Source: Leguminivora glycinivorella (taxonomy: Eukaryota; Arthropoda; Insecta; Lepidoptera; Tortricidae). Taken from it: a stretch of DNA of 64,000 bases. How positions within the stretch are numbered: the first letter of the stretch is position 1; every line of letters starts with the position of its first letter. This document shows positions 45,401 to 57,400 of this stretch, one piece after another. Under the pieces are notes generated by a model, which was not told where the DNA came from, searched no databases, and saw only the letters and a program-made list of their open reading frames with translations. The position numbers and the translations under genes are program-made. The stretch is taken from assembly GCF_023078275.1 (NCBI RefSeq), contig NC_062978.1, forward strand, positions 25,131,967-25,195,966. The letters run 5' to 3'.

Positions 45401-48400
45401 GTAAGTTATCTTTTTTTTTTAACTTATTGACTACGTAAAACATACAAAATAATAAAACATAAAACTTACAAATAGAGAATTTGACCAAAGTTGTCTTATT
45501 TGGATTATTTTGCTTTCATGTATAGTATAAGCCTTTAAAAATAGACCTGAGTATCTCAGATCGCGTTGTTTTTGGGTTCTTTCAATTTAGTATAAATATT
45601 AAATTTGATTGATAGTGACCAAAGAGCGGAATTCTAAATAGCAAAAATCAAACTGTCAAAGGGATTGACCTAACTATTTTATCGACTTATCGATGTTAAT
45701 TACGGAATAATATCGCATTAGGTATCCATAATCAACTTAAAAGATTATTCTGTAACATTTGACCTTTTTGATAAGCAACTTGCATCTCCATATTAAAGTA
45801 AATCATGTCAGCGTTACATATGTCATTTATGTCACTTAAGTTTTCATGAGTGATTTCCGTGCCGTGTTACTAAAATGTTTAATAATCCTAAAAGAAAAAC
45901 AATAAAAAAATACTACAAATATGCTCCTGTTACTTCAACTGAGGTAGAACGCTCGTTTTCATCTTATAAATGGATCTACAATGAAAAAAGGAATAATTTG
46001 AAAGGTGACAATGTTGAAAAAATAATGACTATTTTCTTTTACTACAGTGAAGATGAAGAATGTATATTAAGTACAGATTTAGATTTCGACTCTGTTATTT
46101 TGAATGAAGATTAGTTACATACTCTTAGAAATATTTGTTTTTAATTTTTCATGATAAGTTTTGTATAGAAAATTTAAAATAAAAGTATTTTCTGTTTTAT
46201 TCTTTGCTATTATACTAAAATACAGTGGCGGTCAGTTAATTAGGGACACCGTTAATTTGTTATCCAAAAGCCTGATTTACTTTAACTTTGTTTCGTTAAG
46301 TGGCAAATATTTATCGATAAGTCGATAAAACAGTTAGGTCAATCCCTTTGACAGTTTGATTTTTGCTATGAAGAATTCCGCTCTTTGATAGTGACCCTGC
46401 ATAAATCATAGAAAACAATACGTCAATGACTTAGGAACTCTGTGGTCATCACACAAATAAAAATGCCCTTACCTAAATTCGAAACCGGGACCGTAGGCAC
46501 AGTATAATAAACAGTGCTATAGTACAGTATGGGCATGGGCACTCCCGCTCCCCGCTGAAAGTGCTACCCACCCCCTCTCGGCTACCTCACAGTTACCGCC
46601 TGTCAAAAATGCGAACAATCGACCTGTCGTGTGCGTGTGGATTGAGTGAGCACCTTCCGAAAATAAAATAAAATATGCTGATCATTTAGTAAAAGTTCTA
46701 AAACAATTGTAAAACGAATCTCTGAATTTGTAAAAAGATAAATAAAAAGATACAGTCATTAACATGTGCTCACTCAGTTCTCACAAACTACCAACGAAAA
46801 TATTATATGTTAAATGAATATACATTCACTGTTTTCGTTGGTAGTTTGTGAGAACTGAGTGAGCACATGTTAATGACTGTATCTTTCGATTTATCTTTTT
46901 ACAAATTCAGAGATTCGTTTTACAATTGTTTTAGAACTTTTACTAAATGATCAGCATATTTTTTTTTCGGAAGGTGCTCACTCAATCCACACGCACACGC
47001 CTCTTTCATATATACGATCGCCAGTGTCCGAGGTGTGCCGTAGGCCTATCTGTTAGGGCCATTACAAAGGCTACAAACTAAGACAGACCGGTACATGTTA
47101 ATAAACAATGTGAACAAATGAAACATAAGTAATTAACACATAGGTTGACAGGTTTGTGTTTGTCCGAAGTTTAATTGAATATGTAATTAAGTAATAACTG
47201 TTAACATTAATTCGAATTAGAAAATATTGATAGGCAAGTGATCTACAATATTGTTTCAAATACAATATCGTTATATTAATTTTATAGATGCATGCAAAGT
47301 GACAAAAGTTATGCACGACTTTATTGCTTCAAATTATCTTTAAAGTTGTGGAGCTGGAGTCCGGGTCTGTAGACGGTCAACCAAAACTTGGCGCTAAAAG
47401 CGAAATTGAAATTTGATAAATAAAAAAATAAATATTATAGGACATTCTTATTCTTACACAGATTGACTGAGTCCTACGGTAAGCTCATGAAAACTTGTGT
47501 TGCGGGTACTCAGTCAACGATATACCGGGTGCCCGGTAATTAATGGACAACCTTTTAACCACCAAGAGGGCACCTTATACTGGTCCAGAAAATCGACTTT
47601 TAGGTTTAGTAAAAGTCGCCTGGTTTTCGAGATTTTCACAGTTTTTAAAATTTTAGGTAGTATTAAAATTTTAAAAATTGTGAAAATCTCGAAAACCAGG
47701 CGACTTTTACTAAACCTTTTTTTTACCAGTATAAGGTGGTTAAAAGGCCTGTCGCCTGGTTTGCGAGATTTTCACACTTTTTAAAATTTTAATACTACCT
47801 AAAATTTTAAAAAGTGTGAAAATCTCGAAAACCAGGCGACTTTTACTAAACCTTAATGTCGGTTTATGGACCACTATAAGGTGCCCTCTTGGTGGTTAAA
47901 AGGTTGTCCATTAATATCCATTGAAATTTTAAAAAGTGTGAAAATCTCGAAAACCAGGCGACTTTTACTAAACTTTAAAGTCGATTTTCTGGACCAGTAT
48001 AAGGTGCCCCCTTGGTGGATAAAAGGTTGTCCATTAATTACCGGGCACCCTGTATATAATATACACACAGAAAACATCCATGACTCAGGAACATACCTAT
48101 ATCTGTGCTCATCACACAAATAAATGCCCTTACCGGGATTCGAACCCAGGACCGCGGCTTAGCAGGCAGGCAGGGCTGATATGTGAATTAAATCTTCGCC
48201 CCTACATTTTCCATTAATTTTTAAAGTGTTATGGCTCGCCAACGTCAAGGTGGCATGCGTTTTATGAAAACAATTGGCCGGTAAGCCCTTACTTACTTAC
48301 TGCGATGGCTCAGCGACCCGAAGTGGATCTTGGCCTCCGACACTAGATTCCGCCATTCGCTCCTATCCTGTGCGATCTGATGCCACTCAGTCACTTAACG

Positions 48401-51400
48401 GCTCAGCCACGACATTGGTCTAAGCGCGACAGCGGTGAGCGGCGGCCATACATTGGAGCGAGACACAACGATGGGACTTTTCATTCGCACGTATGACTGC
48501 CGCTCACCGCTGTCGCGCTTATTAGATCAATGTCGTGGCTAGGCCGTAGGTCACAGGCCGGTAAGCGCTATATTTTTCAAATTTGCAGCCTTTTTTAGTG
48601 CCAAATTTTGTTAACCTTAAGTGCGTTTTCACATTATCCGATCCGGATGTCGGACCGATATCCCATACATTACAGGCGCCATCTTGGATTTTTTCCATTG
48701 AAATCCTTCCGACATCCGATAATGTGAAAACGGACTAACTGTAGGTACCTACCTATTTTATGTGTATGAGAGAATGTTTAAAATTTTTTTTATTGCAGAA
48801 TTTTTGGAAATTTTATCCAGCTTGGCGATACAATATAATGATGCTTATCGCATATACATCATGTCGGACAGATATTTCGTGTTGTCACACCCTAAATACA
48901 TTGAGGTAAGTGTACCTAGCCTTATCACAAGTTTGACGCTGCCATACAGAGTGTAACAAAAATGGTGGTGATCCGTTTAAGGGCGTACTCAGTATCGTAT
49001 TCTTATCAGGAAAAAGTAGAAGAAAATTTTTTTTTCGCTAAAAAAATTTTCACTTTTGTATGAGCCGGGCCGCGCGAATCGGTCGAATCACCATACAAAA
49101 ATAAAAAAATTTTTTGCGAAAAAAAATTTTTATCCTACTTTTTCCTGATGAGAATACGATACTGAATACGCCCTTAAACGGATCACCACCATTTTTGTTA
49201 CACCCTGTATAAGGTACAGCGGGGCAAATCTCGACTGGGGGCAATTGTAACTGATCCATTTTTTCCATTATTACACTATGATGTTGAGATCTACATGGCG
49301 ATAAATAAAAACAAGACCAGAGGTAGTGTTTTAAATCTACACGAGTTACGAATTTCCTTTTCGCACGTGTATAGTACAACGTTTTTCAGTACAGATGGCC
49401 ATCCGAAGTTTCGACTTGATAAGAAATTAACCTATTCTCCAACTAGTGCGTAAAACAAAATTAAAATTTTTCGATTTCGAACGATTTTCATAAAACATGG
49501 CTAAGAACACTCCCGACTAATTAAGCTTAAGGTAACTGTACACTATTCCGGGATAGTAAAATGTGGTACATTATTCCGGGATACTTTGGTTTTGTGTCGC
49601 AAAAAGCATAATGGAAACTATCAGTAAAATCTTTGTAATTTAATGCAGTATTTTATTAACTATAGATCAAATAGAACCGAAAAAGTCGATTTTCGAATAT
49701 GTATCATATCTTTTGAAGCCGTGAGGTACCTTCAAACGCGTCAGTCGCAACCACGCAGTGGTTTCTATGGGCGTGTTTGATGGTGAGCTTAACGCGGCAA
49801 CGAAACTTCTTAAGGGTTTACTGTGATGCGGGTAAGTTTTTTTATATTAAATTTTTATCATAATTGTCTTATAGTTATTAAAAAACATTTATATCATCTT
49901 TTCAAATTAATTTAAAGCATATTTTAATTAAAATACCCGCTCCCGGAATAATGTACACCATTTTGACGCGGAGTACATAATTACAGGTGACAGTATCACG
50001 GAATAACGGAACCACAGTCCGCAATGTTTTTATGTTTTATTACTATTTGCGGTGAAGTATATTTATATATTTGATGTAAATATATTAAGTAAAGATTACA
50101 GATTTATAGTGACATAATTACGGCACATATATTTTTTAGATTTTAGTCTCATAATTGAGTACGAAATGTATACTCGTTGAGTAATACGTGAGAAATATTG
50201 GAGTGTGGCATCGACATCAAATTTGTTTTATTTCATAAAATTAAAGCACAAAGGTTACTTATTTCGATGTTTTGAGTATAATTGTTATATAATCTTCCAA
50301 TGTACTAAGAAAAAAATCTTGTTTGTCTTTTAACATAGCCTTCGTTTCGACTGCCGTAATTAAGTACACGACTTTATATGAGTGTATCTTATTCCGGTAT
50401 GCCTATATAAAGTATATTAAAATATAAAAACAGAAAATAAGGTATAGAGACCCGACTGTTATGTTTTTAAACTTCCTTAGTTAGGTAAAAATCTTTATAC
50501 CGCATATTGGTTTGTCCGTCAGTCAGTCTGTCCGTCTACGATTTAGCTCAATCATTATTAGTACTAGAAAGCTAAAATTTACATGAGGATAATACATAAT
50601 AGGATACACATATATAAATATAAAATAGTACAAATTCGTCGGACAGTCAATCTGTGTAAGAACGGCCTATGATATTTATTTATTGAGTACTATTTATTTA
50701 TATATACATACTTGAAAAATGTATCACCACCATATATGTATACGGTGTAGCTCAGTGATCACCAGTACCAAAAAACTGAAATTTTCACGAGTACCTTGCA
50801 ATTTTTATAACCGGCAATAGCTTCTGGATTGAAATTAAATTTTGAAAAAATAAACCCCGACATTGTAAAGTGTTTTTCATTAAACATGGCTAAGAACACT
50901 CTCGACTAATTTAGCTTTCAAACAAAAAAACTAATCTAAATCGGTTCATCCATTCGTAAGCGATGCCTTAGACAGACAGACAGTAAAACTTATAACAATT
51001 CAATTCAAAACCTTTAATGACATAACACCCTGTCATTATATCATACAATCGTTATACCGTAAAATATCATATTTCCCATCCTACCCTAACACATCAAAAC
51101 ATTGCCAATTGTAAAAAAATACACTCTGTATAAGCATTTATCAAAACGATATGTGCATTTATTTATTTATGTTATGTAAACAATATTTTTAATTCATTTT
51201 TTTATTTCATTATGCTTCAACAACGTCGACTTTAAAGGTATCCCGTAATTACGTACAACGACTCCCGGAATTGAAGCCATACCAAAATTGTATCCCGCAA
51301 TAATGGACAAACTAAGGGTTAAGTAAAACAACGGTAATTTCTATAAATTAGAAGTTACGATGCAAAATAGTGTCTTAAATCCATCGTAGAATACTTATCC

Positions 51401-54400
51401 TTAAAATAAAATAATTAACACGACTAGAAACTTCGCATTTTTTTTACAATCCTCACTCAAAGTTGAAAACGTCTTAAGTTCCCGTAATATGGGACAGTTA
51501 CCTTAGTCTCGAACTGACGGGATTTTTTAAGTGGAGATAGTTGAAGGGATGGAGAGTGACATAGGCAACTTTTTGTTTCTTTCAAACGCGTGCGAAGCCG
51601 CGGGCGAAAGCTAGTCCTATATAAATCATTCTTGGTATTACCTACTATGGCTACTATTAACTTATTTACATACAATATTGTGTCTACTAAACGGCTATTG
51701 CATTGTATCATTAACTCATTTTTTACTCGTTTCTCGTGTTCACATAATTACTTTCGGTCACCTTCAACAAGACAACAAGTCTACCGTAATCACGACTAAT
51801 TGTATGCAATTTAAACCTAAAACTACTTGGTGCAAGCTGCAACGTATCATGACAAATCTGATTGTAAGCTGTTTATTATAAGCTGCTGAATTACCTGTGC
51901 GATTGGCCAATTTATGACCAATTTTTAACCCCCGACGCAAAAACTACTAGGTGTTATGCTGCCGTGCGATGACAAGACACTGTATCTAAAAAACACCTAT
52001 TTTCCAGAAATCGCAAAAAACTTTTTTTTTCTTTAATTGGCCACAGAGTCGTTATTTTTCATCCGATTGTAATGCAATTTGGACATTTTACAGATAATAT
52101 GTTACTATTAGTGACCATTTAAAAATAATGCAATATTTATACTTCTTTCATGCATTTTAGAGCATAAACGTGTTATGTCGTAATATACTTTATCAGTAAT
52201 ATGTGCGAGTTGCATTGACAAAACACTGTAACGCATGAATTACAGTGTTTTGTCATAGCAGACCATATTACTCCTAAGAGAATTCTAGGTGTGTACTATG
52301 TGTACACTATTAACTTAAACTGAAATAGTTGTCATATACCTTCTTATGAATAAGTAACTTTATACTAGTATGTGACATCTATTTCAGTTTATAAATATGT
52401 AGGTAATTCAATAAAGCAAACAAGCAAGGGATGCTGCTTCTGCTTCTGTTGCTTTAACATTTTTGTGGGACTACGTTATCGCTTGTTTTTTCTTTGGCAC
52501 AACTTCAACCTGAGACTTGGGTACTTCAGAAATCAGGAGCAGTATGTGTATACCAAGATTCAAGATCGGGTGAATGCCAAGATCCGTCGTCGCACCAAGG
52601 TGGAAGACGTGAATTTCGTCATTACCAAACTTAAATGGAGTTGCGAGGGACATGTTGCTAAGCAGAGTGATGGCTGTTTAAATAGGAATAACTAAAGACG
52701 GCACTGTAGTTAATTCCGTAAGACAATCTGATATAGGTTGGTTCATATTTTCCTCTAATTGAGTCAATGCTGGATGTACTTGATAAGGCGAAGGTATTGA
52801 GTACTCAATATCCATACCTACCTGTTCCATCGGCTATTGTTGAGCAGCATAATCAGTAGAACAATTTATTTTGTTTGATGCAACATAATCATCTATACTT
52901 TTCTTATTAGTTTTGGCGTTCAGGGGTAGTTTATCACTTTCATTTTCTAAAAAACTTTTTAATCTGGCAAAATTCGATGACACATTTGAATGACACTCTC
53001 TGTTACAATGTTTAGAAAGTTTTAATTTAATTTATTCCGTTCTTTACATACTCATTTTACTAGTCTATTGATATCCACACAAACTAAATAAAATAACGTG
53101 CAGGCTGCACTTAACAAGTCCTGATTTAGACTAAAAAAATACCTAAGCCAAAACACTCAGTCAAAATTTCTCGTCGGATTATTTTGACAAAACACTGTAA
53201 CTTTAGTCACCGGTTGAAGAAATGGGGAGTTTTATTTTGACAAAACACTGTATCGAGAGATGCAGTGTTTTGTCAAATGACGACTTTAGATTTTAAGAGT
53301 TACAGTGCATATTACAATGAAGGTTTTCTATGTTTTTGATAGAAAGTCAGTATACTCTTAACATGTATATATAGAATAGGGCCAGATAAGCTTATTGGAC
53401 AGTATTACCACAAAACACTGTAACTCGAGTTACAGTGTTTTGTCATGGCACGGCAGTATGTAAGTTTGACGTGTCTGTTTGTGCGTGTCTCGGTGGCATC
53501 GTTGCTCCCGAACAGATGAACCGATTTGGATTTAGTTTTTTTTAGTTTGAAAGATAAATTAGTCGGGAGTGTTCTTAGCTATGTTTCATGATAATCGGTC
53601 CACTATGTTGGGGTTTCTTTCAAAATTTTAATTTTGTGGTTAAAATCTGCGTACCTACCTAGAATTGGTAAAATAATAAATACCAACTATGGCTTAAAAA
53701 GGGTACTTATTGAATTATTTGACAATCCACAAAGTCGCCAGCAATTTGCTGAGGTTAAACCATTTCGTGACACCTTCTCGTTTTTATGTGTTCCTATTTG
53801 TAATATTTTTCTCTTTTGTGTGTTTACGAAAAATATGAATTATATTATATGTATTTTATTCCAATTACACTACGACACTTGAACCTTGAGGTCCCCTAAG
53901 AGGTGACCGGTTAAAAATATCACCTCATATTCCCCTTTCTTCAAAATACGTACATTTATGTTTACAGTTTTTTTACGATTTTTTAATCTCTCGGTAAGTA
54001 TTTTAGTCCTTCGCGCTAAATAAAAATCGTGACTAATAACACGTGAGTTGCATCTTATCTAAAGTCTAGCATATATTACTAGGTATTTGTCAATAGAGCG
54101 CTGTTATACTCATGTATGCTGTGACAGTTCATATACAGAGTGGGGCCTGTAACAAAGGCGAAGAATTGAACTGTAGGCTATTCTCCTTATACTGATCAAC
54201 ACTTGTTCAGTGACTTTTAGAAATTATGAAGTCTTTAAATTTTTAATCTTTCATACAAAATAAATATTAGCTTCAATGTACGCCATTATTTAATTGTTGT
54301 CATTGACGTTGTCTGTCACACTTTAGACTTAACAGAATTCGCAATACATTACCTCTTAGAAAAAACTTTCAAGGGTGATAAAAATCAAAATACTACAAGT

Positions 54401-57400
54401 TATTTTTAAAAGTCTCCGAATAAATGTTGATCAGTATAAGGAGAATAGCCTAGAGTTCAATTCTTCGCCTTTGTTACAGGTCCCACTCTGTATGAAGAAA
54501 ATAGTTCTAATGAAATCCGCAACATGGCTCGTAGTCATATTATATATTTTTGATCTAGCTTTATCTTAATGATAATACTATAATACATATGTAGGTACTA
54601 TACTAATGAGGTGATTCATAATTCATAATTTCTTTATTGCATCCATGGTTACATCTAGGTGTTACAAATTTATATTGGTTTCACATGGACCCTGACAGGG
54701 TACAGCGAGTCTTAAATCTAAATTATGCTAGGTAGGTATATTGAATCGATTACAATATTGAATTTTAACACGATAGTTATGTAAAAGTATATAATAGGAA
54801 ATAATGAAATAGGACATAAAAATTATGAATGTCACTTGAAATTATAAGTACACCTCGGGACAATTTATATTCGATGAATGTAGCTAGGTACTTACATTTT
54901 GTTTTATTATTAGTTTTCACAAGGCATTCTCAAAAACCGGCCAAGAGCGAGTCGGACTCGCCCACCGAGGGTTCCGTACAAACTTTCAATGGTAAAAATA
55001 ATCATTACTCATACTCATATTCATTTATTTGTAACGCCATTTTACACGTCAAGATTTGATTTAAAAAAATAATATTCATACAACAATAATACTTAGAGAA
55101 TAAATAGACAGAAGATTGAAATTACAAAAAGTTAGGCAATATTCACATAAAAAATGCACAAAAATATTTTTCTAATTAGGTAATAAAAAAATTGTCATAT
55201 GTGTAATTGTGTAGAACGGGTGCTCGACCAGCCAAATTTTTAAGCGATACTTAAAGTTCGACACACTAGGCACTTCAACCACATATTGCGGCAATTTATT
55301 TTTCCCCTCACTAGCTCGGAAACACGTGTTTTGTCCTTCAATACCAGCGGGTAGAAACGCATTTTATCCACTAGTGGATAAAGTATTTAGACCTTGAATA
55401 TAGTCATTTTTTATGCTTTAAAATTAATAAAAGTGAGTGAATCTAGTGATGACGATGATTTACCACCTGTGGAACTACTGGAAGCAGTGATAAACGCGCT
55501 TTTTGCGTTGTATTTTCCTCGCTATAGTGAGGGGAAAAGTTTTGTGTCACACTCGGGTGCAAATGTATTTTACTTCTCGTGTGTTAAAAAAACTCGCAAG
55601 TTCAGGATTCTATTCTCGAACCACTCGCTTCGCTCGTGGTTCAACTATAGAATCCTTTCACTTGCTCGTTTTTCAATTCCACACTCACCGTTAAAATACA
55701 ACTTTGCACCCTTGTATAACAAATAACTAATAGACGGCAGGGTCCATCACATGTGTTAATTTGTTGGATTTCGCCAATTTACGGTCGATACCTACTATAA
55801 CTTTCCGGCATTTCGAGTGTTGTACTTGGAACACATGTTGTTCGTTTTGTCACAGAATATATAATAGTACAAGTACAGAAGGCTCACTCCTTTGATGTTC
55901 ACAAAATGCCGCCATTCTAAATTCTTACCTACATTAACAAACGGACCGCACGCGAGCAGCCAACATTGAATTTTATTGCGCCGCGCGAAGGTCGTCGCCA
56001 ATGAATGGGCCGCGAACTCGCGGCCGCTGACTGTACACTGACATAACTCTAATACTAAATTGAATATACTCTAAGGCCGTTTTCACATTATCCGATCCGA
56101 TATCGGATGTCGAACCGACATCCTACATCCGATAAACGCTTCCGATAATGTCGGATGTAGGTCCGATAAAACGCATTGTTCCAAATCAATGAAGTATGAT
56201 TTTGTATAAAAAAATATTTAAAAAATAATTTATATTTAATAATTATAAGCACTATATTCCAAATATTATATGTATTGTAAAATTAAAATAACGAACATAA
56301 AAAATATTCAGAGTGTCAGGCAAAATAAATAATTTTACATTCAACTATATAAATATATATTATTATATATATATTCAATATTATACATACATATATTGTA
56401 AATAATATTGCTATACTTGTCAATAGTTGTCATGCTTTCTAAATTTATTTTTCTCACTGCACCCACATTCGCGAATTTCTGTTTGGCCCTATGGTTGACT
56501 GGTAGAGAATGCCTTAAGGCATTAAGTCCGCCATTTGTACTTTTTTCCAATTGTGCAATAAAGTTTAAATAAATAAATAAATAAATATATCTACTAAAAG
56601 ATGAAAAAACTAGTATCCGCAATTCGGACCGATGCATTACAACATGATTACAACCTTTTTTTTTTTCAATGGAAATTGTCAACTAATTTGAATTTCGATC
56701 AATTAACAGCTGTTTAATAGACGCCATTTTTGTCACGCACACTACTACATACGTATACCTACATTATATACGCACACAAACAAATATTATCGGCCGACAA
56801 CTGGCGGGGGGTCCGGCATGCCAAAAATAGTCGGAAGCGTCCTGCCGATATCGGCAGTTTGATGGTGCCTCGGACAAAAACTGTTGTAGGAGAGGAGAGT
56901 GCCATCGGCATTCAATCCGCAATTTTTGCGTTTTATATCGTTTTTTAGTAATAATGATCTATTAAATACATAAATGAAGACCTGGAAGCGCATAAATCTT
57001 ACATTTTACGTCCTTCCTACATCCGATATCGGATCGGATAATGTGAAAACGGCCTAAGGTAGAGCAGAGTCTAACTGGGGAAGTATACCTCCGCTTTACA
57101 AAAGACCGCAGTCAAGTAGCACTAGACCTTACTCATTGTTGTGTTCCTGCCGGTGAGTAAGGCAACCAGAGCTCAACGAGGGTGCGGTATGCTGACAACG
57201 GAAGTAATTAGGACAATAGATTGTCCTTTGAGTCGTCGGCACCCAGGCCCCTTCTAAGTACAGATTTGTACAAGTTTCTAATGAGTCGAGTCGGCAACGC
57301 ACATGTGCCACTCCTTGAGTGGCAGGCGTCCATAGGTTACAGTGACCGCTTTCCATCAGGCGGACCGTATGCCTGTTTGCCACCTACGTGGTACAAAAAA

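Larger units (their letters stand above)
45401..48798 (+). other. P450 intron 1 (3.4 kb)
   Basis: GTAAGT...TTGCAG. It contains a mini-hAT, a SINE fragment carrying a MITE with a foldback, a split SINE with a MITE array, and two further MITEs, listed separately. The remaining 47.05-47.40 kb and 48.19-48.40 kb show no feature beyond a short dispersed repeat (GCGATGGCTCAGCGACCCG) near 48300-48390. Confidence 0.85.
51959..53457. mobile_element. DNA element C: ~1.5 kb with paired TGACAAAACACTGTAA motifs
   Basis: Ends CTGCCGTGCGATGACAAG and, inverted, CTGCCGTGCCATGACAAA are terminal repeats. The motif TGACAAAACACTGTAA recurs at about 51970, 52216/52240, 53185, 53238/53261 and 53411/53430. Three of these are facing pairs separated by under 10 bp. 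The insertion interrupts a repeat whose empty site is seen at 61733. It contains a LINE fragment and decayed minus-strand coding sequence. Confidence 0.65.

Noticed and set aside
55394..55726. Host gene encoding an acidic peptide (DDDDLPPVELLEA)
   Set aside because: It lies wholly inside element F; the other copies carry stops or deletions. Kept only as an observation.
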